DNA of 64,000 nucleotides from contig NZ_JALIRP010000001.1 of NCBI RefSeq assembly GCF_022898935.1, positions 868,001 through 932,000 of the forward strand, read 5' to 3'. This stretch comes from Paenibacillus mangrovi (GTDB lineage: Bacteria; Bacillota; Bacilli; Paenibacillales; Paenibacillaceae). Both the position numbers and the translations under genes were made by a program. The stretch's first letter is position 1; every line of letters begins with the position of its first letter. Below the pieces are notes generated by a model. It did no database searches. It was not told the origin of the DNA and saw only the letters and a program-made list of their open reading frames with translations. Shown here one piece after another: positions 45,067 through 52,799 of the stretch.

Positions 45067-45096
45067 AGCACCGATAATTCTATCGGTGCTTTTTTT
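45067..45096 (+). terminator. attenuator terminator in the cfr leader
   Basis: AGCACCGATA (45067-45076), loop ATTC, TATCGGTGCT (45081-45090), then TTTTTT: a perfect 10-bp stem 82 bp before the methylase start. TTATCGGAGCT at 44980-44990 can pair with its 5' arm (one internal mismatch), which would prevent termination. Confidence 0.8.
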
Positions 45097-45177
45097 GCGT
45101 TTATTTTATTAAGGGATAGACAACTCCTTTCTATTTACTCCTATAAAACTAGAGAGTCATATGGAAGGATGAGAAAG

Positions 45178-46233
45178 ATGCAATTAAAACAAAGCAATAA
45201 GTATATAAGAATAAAAGAATTCTTAAGGGAACATAATTACCCTAATTTTAGAATGAAACAAATATTGAATGCCATTTTTAAAGAAAGAATAGATAATTTC
45301 AACGAAATGAATGTACTTCCAAAATCGTTAAGAGAAATTTTAGATAAGGAATTTGGAGAGTCTATTTTAGATGTTGTTCCTTTAAAGGAACAACATTCTG
45401 AGCAAGTCACTAAAGTCTTATTTAAAATTTCAGGAAATGAAAAAATAGAAACAGTAAATATGAAATATAAAGCTGGGTGGGAATCATTTTGTATATCTTC
45501 TCAGTGCGGATGTCATTTTGGATGTAAATTTTGTGCAACAGGTGACATTGGATTAAAAAGAAATTTGACTTCAGATGAAATAACTGACCAAATCCTCCAT
45601 TTTTACTTACAAGGTCATTCGATTGATAGTATTTCTTTTATGGGGATGGGAGAAGCTTTAGCCAATGTACAAATTTTTGATGCCTTAGATGTACTTACTG
45701 ATCCTACGCTGTTTGCTCTGAGCCCACGTAGGTTATCTATTTCAACTATTGGTATTATTCCGAGTATAAAAAAAATGACGCTGAATTATCCGCAAGTCAA
45801 TTTGACGTTTTCGTTACATTCTCCTTTTAATGAACAACGAAGTAAGTTGATGCCGATTAATGATAGGTACCCATTATTAGATGTAATGGACACATTAGAT
45901 GAGCATATACGAATAACATCAAGAAAAGTATATATTGCTTATATTATGTTACCTGGTGTGAATGATTCTATTGACCATGCTAAAGAAGTAGTAAGTCTAT
46001 TAAAAGATCGATATAATAAAGGACGTTTATATCATGTAAATTTAATCAGATATAACCCAACCGTCAGTTCTCCTTTAATGTTCCGCGAAGTTGATGAAGG
46101 TCATGTTGTTAATTTTTACAATGAATTAAAATCATCAGGTATTCATGTGACCATTAGAAGTCAATTTGGAATTGATATAGATGCTGCTTGTGGTCAATTG
46201 TATGGAAATTATCAAAAGACCAACAAGCAGTAA
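45178..46233 (+). CDS. cfr: Cfr-type 23S rRNA (adenine-2503-C8) methyltransferase
   Basis: 351 residues from ATG 45178 with GGAAGG/GAAAG upstream (staphylococcal Cfr 349); a longer frame to 45049 runs through the leader terminator and is rejected. This radical-SAM enzyme methylates C8 of A2503 in the peptidyl-transferase centre, giving resistance to phenicols, lincosamides, oxazolidinones, pleuromutilins and streptogramin A. The [4Fe-4S] cysteines are C112, C116 and C119 (CGCHFGCKFCATG) and the methyl-carrying cysteine is C338 (DAACGQLYGN), the same numbering as S. aureus Cfr. SFMGMGEALAN and RRLSISTIGIIP match Cfr rather than housekeeping RlmN. Compared by memory, it seems about three-quarters identical to S. 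aureus Cfr; not computed. It is A+T-rich unlike its flanks. Confidence 0.9.
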   Translation: MQLKQSNKYIRIKEFLREHNYPNFRMKQILNAIFKERIDNFNEMNVLPKSLREILDKEFGESILDVVPLKEQHSEQVTKVLFKISGNEKIETVNMKYKAGWESFCISSQCGCHFGCKFCATGDIGLKRNLTSDEITDQILHFYLQGHSIDSISFMGMGEALANVQIFDALDVLTDPTLFALSPRRLSISTIGIIPSIKKMTLNYPQVNLTFSLHSPFNEQRSKLMPINDRYPLLDVMDTLDEHIRITSRKVYIAYIMLPGVNDSIDHAKEVVSLLKDRYNKGRLYHVNLIRYNPTVSSPLMFREVDEGHVVNFYNELKSSGIHVTIRSQFGIDIDAACGQLYGNYQKTNKQ

Positions 46234-46256
46234 TTTGAGAAGAGATGATGCTGATA

Positions 46257-46285
46257 TTGTATTCTATAAAGAAAATTGTTAATAT
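46257..46285 (+). promoter_or_regulatory. candidate promoter of the ABC-F leader
   Basis: -35-like TTGTAT (46257-46262), 17-bp spacer, -10 TAATAT (46280-46285). It lies just after the methylase stop, giving an approximately 350-nt leader. Two overlapping tiny ORFs (MDEQ at 46310 and MNND at 46314) follow a GAGAGG site. Confidence 0.5.
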
Positions 46286-46473
46286 AAAAATACAATGATG
46301 AGAGGACTGATGGATGAACAATGATTAACTAATCTATATTTTTATTTGAAATGAATAACTTCAAACTACAAAATATAGGGTTAGTCTATCCATTTTTATT
46401 AATCAGTTTAACACTTGAATGCCATGATTCTAATGGTGACAACGAACTTATTTGAGTTAAGTGAAAGACTAAT

Positions 46474-46503
46474 CCTTCCAATTAAAAATTGGGGGGGTTT
46501 TTT
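46474..46503 (+). terminator. terminator or attenuator in the cfr/ABC-F intergenic region
   Basis: CCTTCCAATT (46474-46483) pairs with AATTGGGGGG (46487-46496) with G-U wobbles, followed by TTTTTT. It may end the methylase transcript or attenuate the ABC-F transcript; GGGTTAGTCT (46378-46387) can pair with AGACTAATCC (46466-46475), which overlaps its left edge. Confidence 0.6.
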
Positions 46504-46558
46504 ATTCTCTCATAGAAAGATTGATATTTTTTATCTGTAAAATAAGGGGGAGAAAGAA

Positions 46559-46612
46559 ATGAGTAATTCAGACACCATCGTTACACATGTAATGCTCCGT
46601 ATAAGTCGCTAA
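46559..46612 (+). CDS. 17-codon leader peptide upstream of the ABC-F gene
   Basis: ATG 46559 is preceded by GGGGGAGAAAG and encodes MSNSDTIVTHVMLRISR. The last codons (CTC CGT ATA AGT) are the 5' arm of a 12-bp stem whose 3' arm contains the ABC-F ribosome-binding site, so translation and stalling here would control exposure of that site, as in ermC-type leaders. It is too short for routine gene callers. No exact match to a known arrest motif is evident. Confidence 0.7.
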   Translation: MSNSDTIVTHVMLRISR

Positions 46613-46634
46613 TATCTATCAAACTTATACGGAG
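46595..46634 (+). promoter_or_regulatory. Shine-Dalgarno-sequestering hairpin of the ABC-F gene
   Basis: CTCCGTATAAGT (46595-46606) pairs perfectly with ACTTATACGGAG (46623-46634), loop 16 nt. The ABC-F ribosome-binding site GGAGG (46631-46635) is inside the 3' arm, and the ATG follows 7 bases later. This is the arrangement of a translational attenuator. Confidence 0.8.
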
Positions 46635-46642
46635 GAATTAAC

Positions 46643-48121
46643 ATGTCAATGATACAAGTGCAAGACTTAACTTTTTCTTATCCAAGCAGCTTTGACAATA
46701 TTTTTGAAGGTGTAAACTTTCAGATAGATACGGATTGGAAACTTGGATTTATAGGTAGAAATGGACGAGGTAAAACAACATTCTTTAATCTGTTATTAGG
46801 GAATTATGAGTATAGCGGGAAAATCACGTCTTCGGTAGAATTTAATTATTTCCCTTATCCAGTTTCGGATAAAAACAAGTATACCTATGAAATCCTTGAA
46901 GAAATTTGCCCCCAAGCAGAAGATTGGGAATTTCTTCGTGAAATATCCTACCTAAATGTTGATGCCGAGGTCATGTACCGACCATTTAAAACATTATCAA
47001 ATGGAGAACAAACAAAAGTATTGCTTGCCGCACTATTTTTGAATGAAGGCCAATTCCTATTAATCGATGAGCCTACCAATCATTTAGACACTGATGCACG
47101 TAAGATTGTCTCTAGTTATTTAAAGAAGAAAAAAGGATTTATTTTAATTTCACATGACAGAATCTTTTTAGATGGATGCGTTGACCATATCCTCTCGATC
47201 AATAGAGCGAATATTGAAGTTCAAAGTGGTAACTATTCTTCATGGAAGTTAAATTTTGATAGACAGCAGGAACATGAAGAGGCAACGAATGAGCGTCTAC
47301 AAAAAGACATCGGGAGATTAAAAGATTCCTCAAAACGTTCAGCAGGTTGGTCTAATCAAGTGGAAGCTTCAAAAAATGGGACAACGAATTCAGGTTCGAA
47401 GTTGGACAAGGGATTTGTAGGACATAAAGCGGCAAAGATGATGAAGAGAGCAAAGAATATTGAATCAAGGCAACAAAAAGCTATTGAAGAAAAGTCAAAA
47501 CTGCTAAAAAATGTGGAAAAAACCGAGTCATTAAAATTAGAACCATTGGAATTTCAGTCAAATGAATTGATTGTTTTGGCTGATGTGTCTGTAAAGTACG
47601 ATGACCAAATAGTGAATAAGCCAATTAGCTTTATAGTTGAACAAGGTGACCGAATTGTACTTGATGGAAAAAATGGAAGCGGAAAAAGTAGTATCCTAAA
47701 ATTAATATTAGGAAATCCGATACAGTATATAGGCTCAATGAATTTAGGTTCCGGCCTCATCATTTCCTATGTCCAGCAAGATACTTCTCATTTGAAGGGA
47801 CTTTTATCGGACTTTATTGAAGAGCATGAGATTGATGAAACATTATTTAAATCCATCCTACGTAAGATGGATTTTGACCGAATTCAATTTGAGAAAGATA
47901 TATCTCATTATTCTGGTGGACAAAAGAAAAAGCTGCTTATAGCCAAAAGTTTATGTGAAAAAGCTCATTTATATATTTGGGATGAACCTTTAAATTTTAT
48001 TGATATTTATTCGCGCATGCAGATTGAAGAACTTATTCAAAGATTTAATCCCACAATGGTTATTGTTGAGCATGATCAGGCATTTCAACAATCAGTTGCA
48101 ACAAAAACGATATCTATGTAG
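46643..48121 (+). CDS. lsa: Lsa-type ABC-F ribosome-protection protein
   Basis: 492 residues; GGAGG is 7 bases before the ATG but is buried in a hairpin. It has two ATP-binding domains joined by a charged linker and no membrane segments, as in ABC-F proteins. NBD1: Walker A GRNGRGKTT, signature LSNGEQTK, FLLIDEPTNHLD. Linker about residues 200-300 includes RSAGWSNQVEASKNGTTNSGSK and GFVGHKAAKMMKRAK. NBD2: Walker A GKNGSGKSS, signature YSGGQKKK, YIWDEPLNFID. The DWKLGFIGRNGRGKTTF opening and WDEPLNFID are characteristic of Lsa(A)/Lsa(E)-like proteins, which dislodge lincosamides, streptogramin A and pleuromutilins from the ribosome. It shares the A+T-rich island with the Cfr-type gene. Confidence 0.9.
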   Translation: MSMIQVQDLTFSYPSSFDNIFEGVNFQIDTDWKLGFIGRNGRGKTTFFNLLLGNYEYSGKITSSVEFNYFPYPVSDKNKYTYEILEEICPQAEDWEFLREISYLNVDAEVMYRPFKTLSNGEQTKVLLAALFLNEGQFLLIDEPTNHLDTDARKIVSSYLKKKKGFILISHDRIFLDGCVDHILSINRANIEVQSGNYSSWKLNFDRQQEHEEATNERLQKDIGRLKDSSKRSAGWSNQVEASKNGTTNSGSKLDKGFVGHKAAKMMKRAKNIESRQQKAIEEKSKLLKNVEKTESLKLEPLEFQSNELIVLADVSVKYDDQIVNKPISFIVEQGDRIVLDGKNGSGKSSILKLILGNPIQYIGSMNLGSGLIISYVQQDTSHLKGLLSDFIEEHEIDETLFKSILRKMDFDRIQFEKDISHYSGGQKKKLLIAKSLCEKAHLYIWDEPLNFIDIYSRMQIEELIQRFNPTMVIVEHDQAFQQSVATKTISM

Positions 48122-48164
48122 TTGAATATGAATAATTAAGGAAATGATCAGTAATATCGTAGTA

Positions 48165-48197
48165 ATGCAAATGGAGTCGCCAAAATGGCGGCTTTTT
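48165..48197 (+). repeat. right copy of 33-bp imperfect direct repeat (also a terminator)
   Basis: Starts ATGCAAATGGAGTCGCC and carries the same AGTCGCC/GGCGGCT stem followed by TTTTTT, ending the ABC-F transcript. It matches 44758-44790 at 29 of 33 positions. Base composition returns to host-like soon after it. Confidence 0.7.
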
Positions 48198-48318
48198 TGT
48201 TTTAACGATTTAAGATCTTGTCACGCCCCGTTGTGCATAATATACCATACCTGCTTATAATAGAGATAACGTTGCATTGTGAAAATAGAGAATTTGATAG
48301 AAATGGGAGCTTTCGAAC

Positions 48319-49038
48319 ATGACGCAAATCATGATCATTGAAGACGATCAAAATATCCAGCAGCTGCTCCAGAATGCCATATATGAATTAAGGACGGATA
48401 TCGAGCTCGCCTGTTCAGCCAGTGCCGGAGAGGCTTTGGACATGGCTCGGCAAAAACATTTTGATGCTTTTATTGTAGACATCCAATTAACCGATTATAA
48501 AGGGACGGATTTGGTTCAGCAGCTTCGCTCCATATCGGAGTATAGATTCACGCCCATCATTTTCGAGACCGCAATAATAACGGAGGAGTTAAGGGCATAC
48601 CGGGAGCTAAAATGTTATCACTATCTGATGAAACCCTACACCAAACAGGAAGTTCAACAAGTTGTTTCGGAAGTATTGGAGTATTTGGGGCAGCCAAAAG
48701 CTGAGGGAAGAACCTTGAGAATTGAACAAAAGGGCTTTATTTTTGAGTATCGCCTGCAAGATATTCTGTTTATTGAATCCTTCGGCAAAAATATGGTCAT
48801 TCATCTGCTGACAGAGCAGGGGGAACAGAAGGAAGAGAGGATTGCGGGCTATTCATTGAAATCCATATTGGAATCATTAGGCGAGGGGTCTTTTATCCAG
48901 TGCCATAAAAGTTATATTGTGAACACGTCGTATATCGAAGAAATAAGAAAGACAGATCAACAGGTCAAGCTTCGTCACTGTGACCAACTTCTGCCTATTG
49001 GGCTCAAGTACCGGGATCAAGTCATACGAGGTGAATAA
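48319..49038 (+). CDS. LytTR-family response regulator
   Basis: 239 residues. The receiver domain (1-120) has the acidic pair in MIIEDDQN, phosphoacceptor D54 in AFIVDIQLTDYKG and switch lysine in YLMKPYTKQE. The C-terminal LytTR domain (about 135-235) includes FIFEYRLQDILFIESFGKNMVIHLL and SFIQCHKSYIVNTSYIEEI. This is the AgrA/ComE class, which binds direct repeats upstream of peptide-signalling, bacteriocin or exporter genes. A TATAAT (48256-48261) lies 58 bp upstream of the start. The stop codon directly abuts the kinase ATG, and an ABC exporter operon follows. Confidence 0.92.
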   Translation: MTQIMIIEDDQNIQQLLQNAIYELRTDIELACSASAGEALDMARQKHFDAFIVDIQLTDYKGTDLVQQLRSISEYRFTPIIFETAIITEELRAYRELKCYHYLMKPYTKQEVQQVVSEVLEYLGQPKAEGRTLRIEQKGFIFEYRLQDILFIESFGKNMVIHLLTEQGEQKEERIAGYSLKSILESLGEGSFIQCHKSYIVNTSYIEEIRKTDQQVKLRHCDQLLPIGLKYRDQVIRGE

Positions 49039-50334
49039 ATGGGACAACTGATATGGGAAACGGCTCTGGATGTGTTGTCCATTTTGCTCCTGATGCAGCT
49101 TGCAGGACGTACGACAGCAGGCTTTTCCAGTAAAGTCTTCGGGTGGGGAGCTGTTATCTTTTTGTTCTGCCTGTTTGATCAAACCCAGCCTTATCTGTCG
49201 GGTGGGAGCTCAAACGGCATCCAGTTCAGTTATAATGAGATTTTACCGGTTGCGACGATTCCGGGCCTGATCGGTTTATTGTTTCTGACATTGTTAATCA
49301 ACAGCTTTGTGTTCAAAAGAACGCATGTGGAGATCATTTTTATCACCATGCTGGGTTTTAGTATGTATTTGCTCCTGCGGTTATTTGTTGCTGCAGCCGT
49401 TGATTTATTTGCTGTCTCCACAGTGATTGTCTCCCCGCTGACTTTGCTGCTAACGGCTGGATTTTACGGATTGGTAAAATTCAAGTTTTCAGCTTATCTA
49501 AGCCAAAATCTAAATCAATTTATGAAGCTTTTGATCACCGCAATATTTATTTTTTTATTGTATATGATTCTGTCTTCGGCGAATCCGGATAGCCCTGGCA
49601 TTCATCCATTTCTGATGGAATTTATGGTTGTCATGGTGTCGGCGATCCTTGGCTGGCTGTTCTATGAACAGAGGAGAGCTCAAGTGACGGAAAACCGTAT
49701 AAAAGCCATCGAAAAATATATCCCGATTATTGATGAGCTAGTTGCTGAAGTAAGAGCTAGGCAACACGAATTCTCGAATAAGCTGCTGGCCATTTCAAGC
49801 ATTTTGCAATCGGCGGAGGACATGGAAACGGCACGGGAGCAAGTCTCCATGTACGTCGACAATGTAAAGCTGACGGATGGTCAGCATGAGCTTCTGAATA
49901 TGGATCATAAAGTTATCGCGGGATTTCTCTATACGAAGATGAAACGAGCCGAGCAGCTAAAAATGAATCTGTGTATTGAACGTTCGGTGCCGGTTTCGGA
50001 TTTTCCTTGCGAAGACCATGATTTGATTGAGGTGCTCGGAATTCTTATCGATAATGCCATGGAAGCCTGCTATGGAGGCGATACCATCACGGTTAACATG
50101 CTCCGGTATCACGACAGGTATGAGCTGACGGTCAGCAATCCGGCCGAGTATATGGATAACACCCGGATGATGCAGCTTTTTAAGCTTGGTTATTCCACCA
50201 AATCCACGCATTCGAAGGACCGGGGCTACGGTTTATATAACGTGCAGCAAATCGCTAAGCAGTATAACGGAAAAATCATTGCTCGAAACGATCAAAAGCA
50301 TGGGAACAAACTGACGATCGGCATACAGTTTTAG
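49039..50334 (+). CDS. GHKL-type sensor histidine kinase (AgrC-like)
   Basis: 431 residues; GAGGTGA is just upstream. The N-terminal half has about six membrane helices (to residue ~210), the cytosolic half a SpoOB-type phosphoacceptor helix with H243 in RARQHEFSNKLLAISSIL, and a GHKL ATPase domain (LIDNAMEACYGGDTITVN; STKSTHSKDRGYGLYNVQQIAKQYNGKI). Kinases of this class sense extracellular peptides. No propeptide or AgrB-like processing gene was found next to it, so the signal may be an exogenous antimicrobial peptide. Together with the LytTR regulator it likely controls the ABC genes that follow a terminator and a separate promoter. Confidence 0.9.
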   Translation: MGQLIWETALDVLSILLLMQLAGRTTAGFSSKVFGWGAVIFLFCLFDQTQPYLSGGSSNGIQFSYNEILPVATIPGLIGLLFLTLLINSFVFKRTHVEIIFITMLGFSMYLLLRLFVAAAVDLFAVSTVIVSPLTLLLTAGFYGLVKFKFSAYLSQNLNQFMKLLITAIFIFLLYMILSSANPDSPGIHPFLMEFMVVMVSAILGWLFYEQRRAQVTENRIKAIEKYIPIIDELVAEVRARQHEFSNKLLAISSILQSAEDMETAREQVSMYVDNVKLTDGQHELLNMDHKVIAGFLYTKMKRAEQLKMNLCIERSVPVSDFPCEDHDLIEVLGILIDNAMEACYGGDTITVNMLRYHDRYELTVSNPAEYMDNTRMMQLFKLGYSTKSTHSKDRGYGLYNVQQIAKQYNGKIIARNDQKHGNKLTIGIQF

Positions 50335-50340
50335 CCGCAT

Positions 50341-50399
50341 AAACAGGGGTTTTAGAGGAATGAAATTCGTTGATTCCGCTAAAACCCCTGTTTGTTTCT
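50341..50399 (+). terminator. long hairpin after the LytTR/GHKL operon
   Basis: AAACAGGGGTTTTAG (50341-50355) pairs perfectly with CTAAAACCCCTGTTT (50379-50393), with an inner GGAAT/ATTCC helix. The following GTTTC is only a weak T-run. It separates the kinase gene from the ABC operon. Confidence 0.7.
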
Positions 50400-50405
50400 A
50401 GCGTA

Positions 50406-50434
50406 TTGTCCTGGATAAACCCGTTCGTTATAGT
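50406..50434 (+). promoter_or_regulatory. promoter of the ABC exporter operon
   Basis: -35 TTGTCC (50406-50411), 17-bp spacer, -10 TATAGT (50429-50434), 34 bp before the first gene's start. I could not define LytTR-binding repeats with confidence. Confidence 0.5.
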
Positions 50435-50468
50435 GGACACAGAGATCGAAGGAAAGGAATGAAATACG

Positions 50469-51266
50469 GTGAGTAAATTAATCATGCTGGAATGGCGAAA
50501 GTTACGCTTTCCGGTTTTGCTGATGACTGGTGTCGGGATATTGCTGTCGGTTTTTTTATGCAGCACCCTATACAAGAGCTATGCTTTGGAGAGTCAGCTT
50601 GAGGTATGGGAAGTGGGATTTGAGTTCATTAATTTTATTTTTCCGCTGATTGCCGTGCTGCCCACTTGTTGGCTGATGTACTTTGAACGCAAAAGCGGCT
50701 TTCTGAAATATACACTGCCTAGAGTGGGCAAAAAACAATACCTGCTCTCCAAGTGGATGGTTGTTGGAGGCAGTGCGTTTCTGATGATGTTCATCATTTC
50801 TTTTGCAGGAGTGATTACGGCTCTCTATGTCGTTCCGCCGATTGATGTGACCTATACCCTGGTTTCACCCCTGACGGGAGAACCCGGACCGAGTTTACTG
50901 GAAACCCATTTTGCAGGGGAGCTGTTTACGGAATTCCCTCTGATTTATGGACTGCTGTTCAGTATCTGGAAGGGCCTGATCTGTGTCATCATGGCAACGA
51001 TGGGATTTGTATTCAGCCTGTACAGCTTGAATCTGTTCGTCATTCTCACGGGACCGTTCGTTTATACGATTCTGGAAAACTTCATTCTGTCGATACTGCA
51101 TGCCGAGCACTTACGCCTGGTTACGGCTTTCGAGCCGACCAACATCTCTGTTGAGGCGGTGAGTCTGGCGACCTTCTTATTCGGCCCTTTGCTGGCCATC
51201 ACGACCATGATCGTGTACATCACGTATATGAAGTTTAAATCGAAAGAATTAGTCTACGCCATATAG
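50469..51266 (+). CDS. ABC-2-type transporter permease
   Basis: 265 residues from a GTG start with AAAGGAA upstream. Six membrane helices are visible (for example VLLMTGVGILLSVFLCSTLY, VVGGSAFLMMFIISFAGVITALYV, FVFSLYSLNLFVILTGPFVYTILENFIL). There is a large extracellular loop around LVSPLTGEPGPSLLETHFAGE. It is a type found in peptide-resistance and bacteriocin-immunity exporters, usually with a second permease and an ATPase, both of which follow here. It should be induced by the LytTR/GHKL system upstream. Confidence 0.8.
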   Translation: MSKLIMLEWRKLRFPVLLMTGVGILLSVFLCSTLYKSYALESQLEVWEVGFEFINFIFPLIAVLPTCWLMYFERKSGFLKYTLPRVGKKQYLLSKWMVVGGSAFLMMFIISFAGVITALYVVPPIDVTYTLVSPLTGEPGPSLLETHFAGELFTEFPLIYGLLFSIWKGLICVIMATMGFVFSLYSLNLFVILTGPFVYTILENFILSILHAEHLRLVTAFEPTNISVEAVSLATFLFGPLLAITTMIVYITYMKFKSKELVYAI

Positions 51267-51276
51267 GAGGTAACGC

Positions 51277-52788
51277 ATGCCGGCCATCTTGAAACACAAT
51301 ATACGAAAATATGTCGGAATGCCCTTAGCCCTGCTGGCTGTCATTTCTATGTTATTCTCTGCCGTGGAACGGCAGGGGACTACGGAATCCTACGAGATGT
51401 TTGTTTTGCGCATGTTGACAGACCATTATCTATTGATCTACGCTATGACGCCGATTTTCATTTTTTCGGTGTTCAGAACGCTGGAGGAAGATACGCCATT
51501 TCTGCTCGTTCGTTCTCGGAAGTTTGTACGATATTTCTACACCAAATATTTGGCTGGTTCGATCTTTGCTATCCTGTTTGTCCTGCTGCAGGTTCTCGTT
51601 GTCATGATCACGGGAATCGGCCTGCCGCTGGACAATGCATTTCTAGTATCTAACGAAGAACCGCTGTTTACTCATCTGGAGGCTGTATTTGGCACACCGG
51701 TTCTAGCTGCGGTTTGCAGCTGCCTGTATATGATGGTGGGCTTGGCCTTTCTATGTATGTCCATCTTGACGATCTATCATTTTTTCGGCCACCGGATTGT
51801 GACGGGAGTCGTCCTGGCAGCTTACGGAATTATGGCCCTAAGCATCAAAATACCTGCGCTTGGCGCTTTGCCCTTTATTACATTGAACCGTTATGTTATT
51901 CTCCATCACAATTTTACGGTTCCTAATGGTGTCTGGTGGTCTATCGCAGGGATGGTCGTACTTTTGCTGGTTCAATGGCTATGGATCCGGTATGCATGGT
52001 ATTGTCCGTTTTCACGGTCTTGGAAATGGAGTCCAAAAGGGCTGCTCTTTTATTACGCGCATGCTTTGTGGACGAGGAGGAATTTTCTCTGGCTCGTTAT
52101 GGTGACAGGTGGTCTGACCTTATGGATGGCGATCATCGGAGGAGAAGAGTCCGTGCAGGACTACATGCTTCGCTTTTTTTACGGTCAGGAGCTAGGTACC
52201 TTTCATCTGTTAACCTTTTTGCAGCAGCTGATTTTTTACGGAACACCTCTGTATGTGTTGGCTTTGTTTATGGAAAAATGGAGCTCGGAGGATCATCTGT
52301 CTGTTTTTATTCGGATCAAACATAAGAAGAAGTGGCCTGCGGCCGTCATTTTGAACGGCATCGGGATTCATGCGGTATATACGGCTTTGACGTTCGGGTT
52401 TCTTATCATGTGGAGTTTATTGATGAACAAATCCTGGACTGCCGGAACTCTGCCTGTGCCGGATACGATGGGGGCCGGGATGTGGCCGGTATTTGCTCTG
52501 CTAAAAATGATGGAGTTCAGCTTGCTGTTTTTGGCTTTATTTCTACTGTTCCTGTGGCTGAAAAATATCACGGCTGCATATTTACTGGTGATGGGTGCCC
52601 ATGCCTTAAATCTAATAGCTGGTCCGGCACTGGCTTATAATCCGGCAGGCTTGGTAACCGTTTCGAGGCTTCTGCTTCTTGAAGGTCAGACCGTTTCCTC
52701 CCTGATTCAGGTTTTTACAGTTCTCGTCATGGGCCTTATCTTGCTGCTGTTTCTGGTTCGTCGTTCATACCCAAGATTCTTTCAATAG
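51277..52788 (+). CDS. polytopic membrane protein, second permease of the ABC exporter
   Basis: 503 residues; AGGAGG precedes the ATG. About twelve hydrophobic segments, arranged as two similar halves each with a cytosolic loop of the F-R-x-L-E-E-D-x-P-F-L-L-V-R-S-R-K (residues ~67-85) or M-E-K-W-S-S-E-D-H-L-S-V-F-I-R-I-K-H-K-K kind (~330-350). The repeated E-D-x-x-x-V-R pattern suggests an internal duplication, and this may be a fused tandem permease. I do not recognise a characterised family. It sits 10 bp after the ABC-2 permease and 11 bp before the ATPase, so it is almost certainly part of the same exporter. Confidence 0.75.
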   Translation: MPAILKHNIRKYVGMPLALLAVISMLFSAVERQGTTESYEMFVLRMLTDHYLLIYAMTPIFIFSVFRTLEEDTPFLLVRSRKFVRYFYTKYLAGSIFAILFVLLQVLVVMITGIGLPLDNAFLVSNEEPLFTHLEAVFGTPVLAAVCSCLYMMVGLAFLCMSILTIYHFFGHRIVTGVVLAAYGIMALSIKIPALGALPFITLNRYVILHHNFTVPNGVWWSIAGMVVLLLVQWLWIRYAWYCPFSRSWKWSPKGLLFYYAHALWTRRNFLWLVMVTGGLTLWMAIIGGEESVQDYMLRFFYGQELGTFHLLTFLQQLIFYGTPLYVLALFMEKWSSEDHLSVFIRIKHKKKWPAAVILNGIGIHAVYTALTFGFLIMWSLLMNKSWTAGTLPVPDTMGAGMWPVFALLKMMEFSLLFLALFLLFLWLKNITAAYLLVMGAHALNLIAGPALAYNPAGLVTVSRLLLLEGQTVSSLIQVFTVLVMGLILLLFLVRRSYPRFFQ

Positions 52789-52799
52789 GAGGTATATCC

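Noticed and set aside
45049..45177. N-terminal extension of the Cfr-type protein
   Set aside because: The extra 43 codons run through the leader terminator, and the shorter start gives cysteine numbering identical to S. aureus Cfr.
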